NCBI GenBank assembly: GCA_028822845.1
Contig: JAPKCS010000010.1
Coordinates: 1 to 58,361, forward strand
Length of the DNA: 58,361 bases
Reading direction: 5' to 3'
DNA from: Candidatus Poseidoniaceae archaeon
Lineage (GTDB): Archaea; Thermoplasmatota; Poseidoniia; Poseidoniales; Poseidoniaceae
The position numbers and the translations under genes were made by a program. This document shows, piece by piece, positions 15,342-23,485 of this stretch. Position 1 is the stretch's first letter, and each line of letters opens with the position of its first letter. The notes beneath the pieces were generated by a model that saw only the letters and a list, made by a program, of their open reading frames with translations, was not told the DNA's origin and ran no database searches.

Positions 15342-15890
15342 TCACGAACAAACATCATTCGGTGGATAGATGATGCAGGTGTTTTGAACGCTTACTGTAA
15401 CGGTGAAGCTGTCTTGTGCTGCAGTACCTGGAATGCCAAAACCACGAGCATCGACCGAGAGGGTCCACTCTCCAATCGGGAGGGTTGGATCAGGTGTGAT
15501 GGTGATGGTGATCGGCTGAACATCTTGGCATTCATCCAATTCCCATGCAGTCTCGCCGTTCGGGTCAACCAATGTTGCTCGGACATAGCGGGTTATGCCG
15601 CCATCGAAACAGGAAATGCTGTCTGTTCCCGTGATGGTGACCTTCCTGTAAATGATGATTTGAGTTGCACCCTCATCGACTTCAATGGTCGATGAGTTGC
15701 TGTAAGGTTCGATTTCAATCGAGTCAAAAACGTGGCTAAGGCTAACGGATTCAACCGTGATTGACTCCTCTGCTTCGCCTCGCATGGCTTCAAGGCTCTC
15801 TCGAGCTTGAATCAGACCCATGCACCCTGCGGTGTTTGAAAGCACCAGGGTGAGGACCAGTGCCAAAGGCAGAAGGTACCGCTTCATCAT
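15342..15890 (-). CDS. Predicted lipoprotein
   Basis: 182 residues. N-terminal signal peptide of about 23 residues (KRYLLPLALVLTLVLS) ends in TAGC, a lipobox-like site with C23. The mature part is a beta-rich domain of unknown type with four further cysteines that could form disulfides (SCFDGG, DECQD, NTCIIY and the penultimate C). It is likely exported and anchored to the outer face of the membrane. It converges with the nuclease, with stops three bases apart. A TATA-like TTTGATATGC lies about 25 bases upstream, suggesting a leaderless or nearly leaderless transcript. Confidence 0.7.
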   Translation of the reverse strand: MMKRYLLPLALVLTLVLSNTAGCMGLIQARESLEAMRGEAEESITVESVSLSHVFDSIEIEPYSNSSTIEVDEGATQIIIYRKVTITGTDSISCFDGGITRYVRATLVDPNGETAWELDECQDVQPITITITPDPTLPIGEWTLSVDARGFGIPGTAAQDSFTVTVSVQNTCIIYPPNDVCS

Positions 15891-16050
15891 TCATCCCAGC
15901 CGCGCCTCGCATATCAAATCAGTGCAGGCCCTTGCGAGGGTTTGAAAAGACAGAACCCGTACATCACATCGCCCGAATGACGACTGGACTTGCCGAGCGA
16001 AAGCTGTGACGTACCCTATGAAAGCCGACGGGCACCCTCTTTTCAGGTGG

Positions 16051-18867
16051 TCACTCGAACTTAGCACCGCATGTGCCACATTCCGTTGCATCCATTGCCA
16101 GATCAGCACCACAGGCGCCACATTCAGACATTTGAGGTGCTGCCTCTTCAGTTGCTTTTCGACGAGGTGCTCGTCGGCGAGCTTGTTTTGGCTTGGATGA
16201 TTCGGGGTTTTCAGACGTCAATGGGCGTGTATCGTCATCGATGACTGTGAAGTCAGCAGTGGTTTCTGCGACTTCGTTGCCTGCGAAGGATGAGTCGGTC
16301 AGTTGCATGCCAATGTTCACTTCGTCGCCAGGCATAATACCGTCTTCACCAGTGATTTCGTACAAACGTCCACGAATCTTTGCGTCGCTTGCACTGAGGG
16401 TTGAGCCATCGTCACCTTCATCTTTCAGAGAGATCATTTCACCCTTGGATTTGATGATAGCATCGAGATCCATGCCTTCTCCACTGAGTTGGTCCATGTT
16501 CTTGAGGGTGGTCGTCACCGTGTTATCGTAGGCTTCCAACTCTTCATCCGTCATGTTTTCTCGCTCAATTTCGTAAGCGTTACGGCGGTCGAATGCTGCT
16601 TCAACTTCTGCCTCTGCGGTGATCATGTTTTTGTCCCATTCATCTCCGAGGTTATCTGCATCGTAACCAAATTCCTTGACAGCTTGTGCAAAGTTCTCAG
16701 TGCCTTCGACGATTTCATTTTCATCTTCTTCTGCATCAGGGATGGCCACGGTCTCCTTGACCTTGGTTTCCCTTTGTTGGCGTTGCTCGAAGTAAGAGGC
16801 GACGTCTTGTTCAGCGCCACAGTAGACGCAGTTGTCGAGAAGATCGGGTATCGATTCACCACACTCGTCGCAATCGTGGAATTGCTTCCTTGCCTTCTTT
16901 AGGTTGAATGCACAGTGTTGGCATCGGTCTTCAGTGCCTTCGAGTTCACCATCGCAAGCAGGGCAATAATCGAAGATGTCGCGTTCGACTTCTTCTTCTC
17001 GATCCCGGGTCATGAAAATCGCTACCACGAGAACGGCAAGAAGAGCGAGGACGCCCAGTCCGATGAGGCTCAATGTACCCAATTCAGCACTGTCATTCAT
17101 GTCCGCAATGGCTTCATCGGTGAGCACCGTGGTGAAGCTACGGGTAAAGGTCGAAGTGACCGTGGAGTCCGAGGGAACAAGCATGATCGTGGAGATCGGC
17201 GCATAGGCGGTGAAATCGCATTGAAGGGCGACTCGGTCGCCACGGTTGTCGACTGAGGCGTTGAGCGTCGTCAACAACTCATTGTTTCCATCCATGCAAT
17301 CGAAGGTCAAACTGCCCGTTTCCGTGCTGATCAGTTCAATAGCAAAGGTGTAGGTTTCCCCAGCGTCCAATGGAGAAGACGCTATGTTGGCTTCATCGTC
17401 AAGAATGCTGAAGGAAGAGAGCCACCATTCGAGGCGGAGTTCCGCTTCGACAACAACAACACCGTTTGCCTCACTGTTCAATGGATTTGAATCCCAACTT
17501 CCTGCCAAGGCAACCCATCCAGCAACGAAGGGCGCTTCGTGGGCTCCGAGGGAGGTTGTCAATTCAACTTCCCAGGTACGGCTTTGACCAGGGTCAAGGT
17601 AGATCACAGGTGATGTGGCTTCTGTCCCTTCCCAAGTGTAATGCAATTTTCCTGAGACCTCAATGTCGCCGTTGTTGCTCATGCTCACTCGCCAGGTCAC
17701 TTTGTCCCCGGAATTCACCGAAGGACTGGATGCAATGGCGATTGGATCGACAAACACATCGGGGATTGGGTAGATGGAAAGGGAAGTTGTCGTTCGGTCA
17801 TTGGCGTTTGATTCTTGAGTGAACGGTGCGTTGCCAAATGGATCGATTTGTGCTGTGAGTTGGTGTTGTCCGACAGAGAGCGAACTGAGGTCGCTCGAGG
17901 TCAGCGTGTGCGTCCATTCCTTCTCAGCATAGCCTTCACCAGTCATGGTGACGGTGAATGGTACCGAAGTTACCAGTCCGCCGTTTTCATTTGGAACTTC
18001 CAGCCACATCGGAACCTCAGTGGTGCCGCTTCCATTGGTTCGAGCAAGTCGCCCTGTGATGACCCATGGCCCTTCAAGCGCTCCTTGTTCGATCTCCACG
18101 GTCAGTTCACCTTGATGGTAAACATCCATGCGGGTTTCGACGTCGAAATCAATGCTTTCTTGCTTGTTCACTTCCGAAGATTCCTCGATGGCCGATTGGT
18201 AATCGGGGGTCACGAAGATGGAATGTGCACCGCTCTCTGGTGCGATAAAGGTGGTGTTGACCCAAGCCAAAGCGCCTGCAGCCAAGCCGGGAGTGGCGAG
18301 GTCTTGGTCGTCATTGCCTGGAAGATCAACATGCAACACGCTTGCACCTGCGGGCTCACTGCCAGTGTTGCGAACGAGGGAGGAAAGGGTCACTGTGTCA
18401 CCAGCAAAAATGCCAGATAAAGGTGAAACCTCGAGCGTTGTTACTTTGAGGTTCGGCAAGCCTGTAACGGTGAATGGAACATAAAAATCAGCCATTGTGC
18501 CCGAATCCCGAGGGTACTCGATTTGCACATACAGGTCATGTTCCCCTTCGATGACGTTGACCCACTGGGTGGAAACCTGTTCTGCGGTTTCTCCATCGAT
18601 GTCAACTCGACCTTGCTCGATGATGTTATTTGGACCAAGCGAATTGCGGTAAAAGGTGTATTCAACATCGGTTGCGAAGCTCTGTCCGCTGTTGTACATG
18701 GTGAGGTAAATCGTGACCGTGTCCCCTGCTTTTGGAGACGAAGGCGAGAACGCAACACCCGATGCTGAAGCCTGAATATCGCCGACTTCGACAGCGCTCA
18801 CGTTCAGTGGCAAGGTGGCCATCCCAAGCAAGAGAATCGCAACAACTGCCTTCCATGAGTTCGCCAT
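16051..18867 (-). CDS. CARDB-repeat surface protein with cytoplasmic zinc ribbons
   Basis: 938 residues. Signal peptide at 1-24 (AVVAILLLGMATLPLNVSA). Residues 25-595 are several CARDB/NEW3-like immunoglobulin-type repeats, shown by recurring phrases such as AGDTVTIYLTMYN, SLVRNTGSEPAG and VSMSNNGD. A membrane helix lies at about 600-622 and is followed by a double zinc ribbon (YCPACDGE, CQHCAFNLKK, CDECGES, CVYCGAE; about 634-690), an acidic helical region, and a last ribbon (CGACG, CGTCG) at the C-terminus. The topology predicted is outside beta domains, inside zinc domains. It may sense or transmit an outside signal or anchor the surface layer (inference). The start at 18867 places the signal peptide at the N-terminus. 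Confidence 0.82.
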   Translation of the reverse strand: MANSWKAVVAILLLGMATLPLNVSAVEVGDIQASASGVAFSPSSPKAGDTVTIYLTMYNSGQSFATDVEYTFYRNSLGPNNIIEQGRVDIDGETAEQVSTQWVNVIEGEHDLYVQIEYPRDSGTMADFYVPFTVTGLPNLKVTTLEVSPLSGIFAGDTVTLSSLVRNTGSEPAGASVLHVDLPGNDDQDLATPGLAAGALAWVNTTFIAPESGAHSIFVTPDYQSAIEESSEVNKQESIDFDVETRMDVYHQGELTVEIEQGALEGPWVITGRLARTNGSGTTEVPMWLEVPNENGGLVTSVPFTVTMTGEGYAEKEWTHTLTSSDLSSLSVGQHQLTAQIDPFGNAPFTQESNANDRTTTSLSIYPIPDVFVDPIAIASSPSVNSGDKVTWRVSMSNNGDIEVSGKLHYTWEGTEATSPVIYLDPGQSRTWEVELTTSLGAHEAPFVAGWVALAGSWDSNPLNSEANGVVVVEAELRLEWWLSSFSILDDEANIASSPLDAGETYTFAIELISTETGSLTFDCMDGNNELLTTLNASVDNRGDRVALQCDFTAYAPISTIMLVPSDSTVTSTFTRSFTTVLTDEAIADMNDSAELGTLSLIGLGVLALLAVLVVAIFMTRDREEEVERDIFDYCPACDGELEGTEDRCQHCAFNLKKARKQFHDCDECGESIPDLLDNCVYCGAEQDVASYFEQRQQRETKVKETVAIPDAEEDENEIVEGTENFAQAVKEFGYDADNLGDEWDKNMITAEAEVEAAFDRRNAYEIERENMTDEELEAYDNTVTTTLKNMDQLSGEGMDLDAIIKSKGEMISLKDEGDDGSTLSASDAKIRGRLYEITGEDGIMPGDEVNIGMQLTDSSFAGNEVAETTADFTVIDDDTRPLTSENPESSKPKQARRRAPRRKATEEAAPQMSECGACGADLAMDATECGTCGAKFE

Positions 18868-19034
18868 ACAGAAGATGGAGGCCCTGCAAAGCACTTGAAC
18901 CCATCTCAAACAGACCCAAAAATTCGCTGTTCCGATGCAGCATGCGGTTTCGCCAATTGGATGTTCTTGGTGCACTTTGGGATCGATTATTCAAGGCGCA
19001 ATCTGACAGCCTGAACCTCTCGTAAAGGGGAGCA

Positions 19035-20885
19035 TTGAAGGACAACCTCACCCGTCAAGGGTCCATGGGAAGGACAGCGGTCACAGCGTTCATCGTGCTT
19101 CTCCTGTTAGGCATGGGTGCTTCCCCTCTCTGGAACGCTCACGATGCTGGCTCGTCAAGCCTGAGTGAAAACAGGGTGATGGCAAGCACCTCCAACCTGG
19201 TCTTGACCTTCTCAAATGGACCCTCCACTGGCGATTCGATCACTGGACAACATCAACTCACCTTCGCCCTTAGCGGCGAAGCAAGCGTGACTTCGATCCT
19301 CATCGAATTGTCTTCTGATGGTACTTCGTGGACCACGATCACGAACCTTACCAGCGTACCATGGTTGACCTACTTCGATTCAACCGCCCATGCCAATGGC
19401 TCATACAACCTACGTGCGACGGCTTGGGATGCTGACGTCAATGAAGATGTCGTGGTGACTTCGGACACCTTTGCCATCGCCAACCAGGTTCCTCTGATCA
19501 CCATCTTCACAGCCCTGAACGCTGATGTTGGAAGCGGTGACTCTGCCAGTGATCGCGCTTGGTTCGGCATCAATGCTGACGAAGCAATTGCATTCCGTTG
19601 GGGTGCAAGCGATGACGACCTGAGCTATGCAAGCCTTGCCAACGCACCGGGCCCTGGCGCACCAACAAACGACGGTCCATCGTCGCTCAATTATGGCTGG
19701 GATTGGACCAGCGGCGCAATGGCTGAGGGCACCTACAATCCACGCCTTACCGTTCATGATGACTCAGGCCTCTCGTCAAGCGAGACCTTGTTCATTGGGA
19801 TTGACCGCAGTGGTCCAAGTTTGGGCACATTGACGGTTGGTTCCGGCAACACATGGCAAAACAGTGGCACTGTAGCCGTGAGCGGTTTGATGACCGCAGC
19901 GAATGATGGCCAGGGCAGCGGGGTTGCTTCGTGCCAAATCAGCACCGATGGCAGCACATGGTCAACCGTGACCACAGATACCACAACGTTTGTTCTGGTT
20001 GAAGGAAACCATACAATCCTGTTCCGTTCAGTTGATCGCGTTGGCAACATTGGCCCATCGTCCCAAGTCATCATCCAAATCGATAAAACGGCACCTGAAG
20101 CGAGCGGTTGGGTCATCGATGAACTGACCACAAGTCGAGTCGGGCCAGCGAACGTAAGTTTCAACGCACAAGACGATGGATCCGGATTGGACCTCATTGC
20201 CTCTTACATGCAGTATGGCTTTGACTCCAACGGTGTTGGCCAAACACCTGACCTTTCAGGACGCTGGCTGAACTTTGGCGTCACCGGACTTGACGCCACC
20301 GTGGCTTTGTCAAACTGGGCAACCAAGTCTCGCCAGCATTTGATGGTCCGAGCGGTTGTGATCGATCAGGCCGGCAACGAATATGCTTCCAACCCGAGTT
20401 CGTTCCAAATCCTACCCGGTCTTGACTTGGCTTGGAACGCAACTCAAACCAACCTCGACAGACTCATCGTTCGCCCGGGTGAAAGCTCCGGTAACATCAC
20501 CATCACAAGCGTTCTTGAAAGCAATCAAGACTACGGTGGCAGCGTTGTCGTTCGCCTCGAATCTGCCCCCGCAGACCGAACAGCGTCGGTGAGTTGGACG
20601 GTTATGGAAGCCAGAACGCTCCCCTCTGGAACGCTTTCTGACAGCACTGAAACGCTGATCTGGAATTACACCGTGCCACAAACCGGCCAGTATGATTTGC
20701 GTTTGGTGATCGATTACCTCAACGTGATCGATGAATACGATGAAGGCAACAACAAAAATCACCTGGTGGTCACAGGAGCGGCCGTGGGTTCACCCGGACT
20801 TGTCCCCTCTTTTGCACCATCATTGCTGGTGCTTCTCTTCGTCGGTGTGGTTGTTGGCTTGCTCCAGCGCCGAACACGACCTTGA
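19035..20885 (+). CDS. Exported Ig-like repeat protein with C-terminal membrane anchor
   Basis: 616 residues from a TTG at 19035 preceded by AAAGGGGAG; an ATG at 19065 is the alternative. Signal peptide: TAVTAFIVLLLLGMGASPLW. The body has Ig-like/bacterial Ig repeats with calcium-binding-style phrases (GSGVASCQISTDGSTW, RVGNIGPSSQVIIQIDKTAP, DDGSGLDLIASYMQ) and a CARDB-like domain near 490-580 (YDEGNNKNHLVV). A final membrane helix at about 588-608 (LLVLLFVGVVVGLLQRR) is followed by only a few basic residues. It is divergent from the CARDB protein at 18867. Probably a cell-surface adhesin or substrate-binding protein; ligand unknown. Confidence 0.75.
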   Translation: MKDNLTRQGSMGRTAVTAFIVLLLLGMGASPLWNAHDAGSSSLSENRVMASTSNLVLTFSNGPSTGDSITGQHQLTFALSGEASVTSILIELSSDGTSWTTITNLTSVPWLTYFDSTAHANGSYNLRATAWDADVNEDVVVTSDTFAIANQVPLITIFTALNADVGSGDSASDRAWFGINADEAIAFRWGASDDDLSYASLANAPGPGAPTNDGPSSLNYGWDWTSGAMAEGTYNPRLTVHDDSGLSSSETLFIGIDRSGPSLGTLTVGSGNTWQNSGTVAVSGLMTAANDGQGSGVASCQISTDGSTWSTVTTDTTTFVLVEGNHTILFRSVDRVGNIGPSSQVIIQIDKTAPEASGWVIDELTTSRVGPANVSFNAQDDGSGLDLIASYMQYGFDSNGVGQTPDLSGRWLNFGVTGLDATVALSNWATKSRQHLMVRAVVIDQAGNEYASNPSSFQILPGLDLAWNATQTNLDRLIVRPGESSGNITITSVLESNQDYGGSVVVRLESAPADRTASVSWTVMEARTLPSGTLSDSTETLIWNYTVPQTGQYDLRLVIDYLNVIDEYDEGNNKNHLVVTGAAVGSPGLVPSFAPSLLVLLFVGVVVGLLQRRTRP

Positions 20886-20911
20886 AAAGAGGCAGGCGGC
20901 ACGCTACAGCC

Positions 20912-21658
20912 ATGCGACAACCCTTACCTCGTGTACCGATGGACCGTATTGCGGTGCTTATTGGGTCGAAAGGTAGCACTGCGAAGGCGTTGCACCGTGC
21001 GGCTGGATGCAAGTCGTTCGACATCGATTCAGAAACGGGCGATGTGGAAGTGGTCTGGGGCGAACCTGGAACATACGACCCTGTCAAGGCCATGAAGTTG
21101 CCAGATGTCATCAAAGCTATTGGACGGGGCATGGCCCCAAAAGCAGCCATCCGTTTGCTCGAAGATGGACACTTCTTCGAGTTGGTCGACATCCGCTCTT
21201 TCGTTGGAAAGCGATCCAATCAACAACGACGAATTCGAGCGCGCATCATTGGAAGCGAAGGTAAAATTCGGAAGTTAATCGAAAACCTCACAGACACTCA
21301 AATCACCATTTACAATTCCACAGTGGTTCTGGTTGGAGAAGAAGAAGGATTAGCCGCTGCCCGTCAGGCAGTCGAGATGCTTGCAGGTGGTGCAGAACAC
21401 GGTACTGTCCTCAACTTCCTCGAACGGGATCGACGACGATCTCGCTTGACCAACCGTTCGTTAGAAACGATTGAACTCAAAGAAGATCCAATGCCATTGC
21501 CGGGTGGATTCGAGAACCTCGTCCCCGGCCTAGCAGATGTCTCTCAACGACGAAGTCGGCGCATGCGTGCTTCACAGGTTGATCCTGAAGATGATGAAGC
21601 CGTTGAATCCATGATGGAATTGGCTGAAGATGAAAAAGTCGATTGGGAAGAAGAGTGA
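20912..21658 (+). CDS. KH-domain protein, archaeal Pno1/Dim2 type
   Basis: 248 residues. Two KH domains: a degenerate first one with GSKG at 18-21 and a second with IIGSEGKIRKLIENLT (112-127) and TIYNSTVVLVG. This is the arrangement of archaeal Dim2/Pno1, which binds the 3' end of 16S rRNA during small-subunit assembly. The C-terminal 70 residues are an Arg-rich then acidic extension (DPEDDEAVESMMELAEDEK) longer than I would expect. Start 20912 is chosen over an upstream TTG because MRQPLPRVPMDRIAVLIG opens the KH fold; 20939 is possible. It ends at the base before the RIO1 gene stop on the other strand. In other archaea this gene is commonly next to rio1 and aIF1A on the same strand. Confidence 0.9.
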   Translation: MRQPLPRVPMDRIAVLIGSKGSTAKALHRAAGCKSFDIDSETGDVEVVWGEPGTYDPVKAMKLPDVIKAIGRGMAPKAAIRLLEDGHFFELVDIRSFVGKRSNQQRRIRARIIGSEGKIRKLIENLTDTQITIYNSTVVLVGEEEGLAAARQAVEMLAGGAEHGTVLNFLERDRRRSRLTNRSLETIELKEDPMPLPGGFENLVPGLADVSQRRSRRMRASQVDPEDDEAVESMMELAEDEKVDWEEE

Positions 21659-22663
21659 TTACTCTTCTTCGTCATCATACTCGATCTGTTTGACGTGATC
21701 AAGGTTCATGTTGAGAACCTCGTACATCGTTTCTGCAAGGGTCACTTCCAGACCATTTTTGACGCCCCATTCAACAAGACGGGTGACGTCACGAACGAGG
21801 AACTCTTCCGCCTTTGGATGGCCTTGGACCACCGCTTGACCAACATCGATCACCACAGCGCGCTCTTGGTGCCACAGGATGTTAAACGGCGAGAAATCAG
21901 CGTGGACAAGGTTGCTTTTTTGCCAGGCGACGGCAAGGAATTCCACCAAGTCCTCAAACACCTCTTCGGGATGTTCAACTTGCACTTCCCTTAATTTCGG
22001 AGAGGAACCGGTTTCATGACCGAGGTAATCCATCACCAAGACGTTCTTGTGAATCCCTAACGGCTTGGGTACGTTCAAACCCCAGCGGGACAAGCGTGAG
22101 AGGTTTCTGTGCTCTTTTCGAACCCAAATGTCAACCAAGTCTCGATGCCTGCGACGAAGACCACCAAACCGTGGATCGCCTTCGATGTACTGGACGAGGT
22201 TCTTGAACACGGCGTTTGATGTGTGGAAGATTTTCACAGCGACGGACCCACCATCGATGTTGGTGCCGTGGAAAACGTGCGCTTCCTTTCCTCTGGCAAT
22301 AGGATAGTCAAGGGTATCGATGACACCTGTTTTCATCAGTTTGTACAACGACATCAGGGTAAGGCGGTCAAAGACTTGGTCAAAGACACGACGATCGACC
22401 CAGTCAAACGTACCCGTTCCCATGGCTCCTTGGATTTTTGTTTCGATGTCACGGAACATCCGCTTGTATCGAGCTTCTTTCATCCAACCATAGGTGCTCT
22501 GCTTGGAGGCAAGGTTGCTCAGGAATTTATCTTCTTCAGACTCTGCGTACTCATCATCGAGGTCGCGTGATTTCGAAGAGGAACCACCTTTCGATTTCCG
22601 ACTGCGTCGGTTGAACCGGTTGTGCTTGGTGTCGTGCAGTTCATCCCAGTTGTCTTTGACCAT
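21659..22663 (-). CDS. rio1: RIO1-family serine/threonine kinase/ATPase
   Basis: 334 residues. RIO1 features: GKEAHVFHG at 125-133 (flexible P-loop-like), AVKIF with Lys144, GDPRF, HRNLSRL, hinge VMDYLG, catalytic HADFSPFNIL with Asp256 and Asn261, metal-binding VIDVGQAV with Asp273, and HPKAEEFLVRD. In archaea and eukaryotes it releases assembly factors from the pre-small subunit. The catalytic loop usually reads HGDLSEYN; this variant keeps the Asp and Asn. The first 85 residues are a basic, low-complexity extension with a short acidic patch. The start at 22663 has GGTGAT five bases upstream. Cotranscribed after aIF1A with a 36-base gap. Confidence 0.95.
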   Translation of the reverse strand: MVKDNWDELHDTKHNRFNRRSRKSKGGSSSKSRDLDDEYAESEEDKFLSNLASKQSTYGWMKEARYKRMFRDIETKIQGAMGTGTFDWVDRRVFDQVFDRLTLMSLYKLMKTGVIDTLDYPIARGKEAHVFHGTNIDGGSVAVKIFHTSNAVFKNLVQYIEGDPRFGGLRRRHRDLVDIWVRKEHRNLSRLSRWGLNVPKPLGIHKNVLVMDYLGHETGSSPKLREVQVEHPEEVFEDLVEFLAVAWQKSNLVHADFSPFNILWHQERAVVIDVGQAVVQGHPKAEEFLVRDVTRLVEWGVKNGLEVTLAETMYEVLNMNLDHVKQIEYDDEEE

Positions 22664-22699
22664 GACATCACCTTCGGGTATGCATGGCTCTCAACTTGG

Positions 22700-23389
22700 T
22701 CAGCCAAAGAGATCTTCCAAATCTTCGTCTTCTTCGTCGTCCGATTCTTCATCTTCAGAAGGATACTCTTCAACGGCTACAAACGGTTCTTCAGCAGGTT
22801 TTTCTTCGGTTTCTGCCGCCTCTTCTGTGGCTTCAGTGGCTTCTTCCGTTGCTTTACCATCCTCGCTGACAACCGCCTCATCGGCATCGTCGTCGCCGAA
22901 CAAATCGTCGTCATCATCATCTTCTTCAGGCTCATCTGCAGCGCCGAAGAGGTCTTCTTCGTCGTCCATGGTACCAAACAAGTCATCGTGATCATCATCG
23001 TCATCAACAGCGGTGTTCATGCCAAAGATGTCGACATCTGGAGGGAGGATACCCTTACGAGAAAGGTACATTGCTTGTGTTTTGGTGTAACGGTGCTTAA
23101 CGTCAGCTTTCGCATCTTGGAAGTCCCACGGCCAGACAATGATCAAATCGCCTTCGCGAACCCATTGACGGCGACGCATCTTTCCAGGAATTCGTGCCAT
23201 ACGGGTTTCACCGTCTGCACATAGGACTGTAACTCGTCGTCCACCGAGGATCTGTTCGGCAAGAGCAAACATTTCGTTGACCCTGAGGTTCGGCATCTTG
23301 ACTCGAATCCTTCCACCCGAGGAGCCCTCTGGCGATTCAAGCCGAGCGAGTTCTTCCTCGTCCACTTTTTCTTCACGACGACGACCCAT
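22700..23389 (-). CDS. eif1A: Translation initiation factor aIF1A with long acidic tail
   Basis: 229 residues. The OB-fold factor occupies about 1-115: RVKMPNLRVNEMFALAEQILGG, RVTVLCADGETRMARIPGK, MRRRQWVREGDLIIV and KADVKHRYTKTQAMYL. It binds the A site of the small subunit during start selection. The remaining about 110 residues are extremely acidic and carry four copies of [DE]DLFG, the last at the C-terminus. Archaeal aIF1A normally ends soon after the OB-fold, whereas eukaryotic eIF1A has an acidic tail ending in DIDDI that binds eIF5B; this tail is reminiscent of that. Start 23389 has GGTGG nearby. It lies directly after nuoN with 96 bases between and precedes rio1. Confidence 0.95.
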   Translation of the reverse strand: MGRRREEKVDEEELARLESPEGSSGGRIRVKMPNLRVNEMFALAEQILGGRRVTVLCADGETRMARIPGKMRRRQWVREGDLIIVWPWDFQDAKADVKHRYTKTQAMYLSRKGILPPDVDIFGMNTAVDDDDDHDDLFGTMDDEEDLFGAADEPEEDDDDDDLFGDDDADEAVVSEDGKATEEATEATEEAAETEEKPAEEPFVAVEEYPSEDEESDDEEDEDLEDLFG

Positions 23390-23485
23390 ACGGTTCCACC
23401 ATTTATTGCGTGCAGCCTACCCTTCTTGAATACAGCACATGGGCGACGAGGTCTTGGCGTGGTCCAAAACCAATCTTGCACTGCT

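Noticed and set aside
22494-22991. Ser-rich plus-strand ORF
   Set aside because: It is the mirror of the Asp/Glu codons of the aIF1A tail.
22740-23020. Simple repeat (TCATCATC/TCTTCTTC) that could be a microsatellite
   Set aside because: It encodes the acidic aIF1A tail in frame, with mixed codons, so it is coding rather than a separate repeat.
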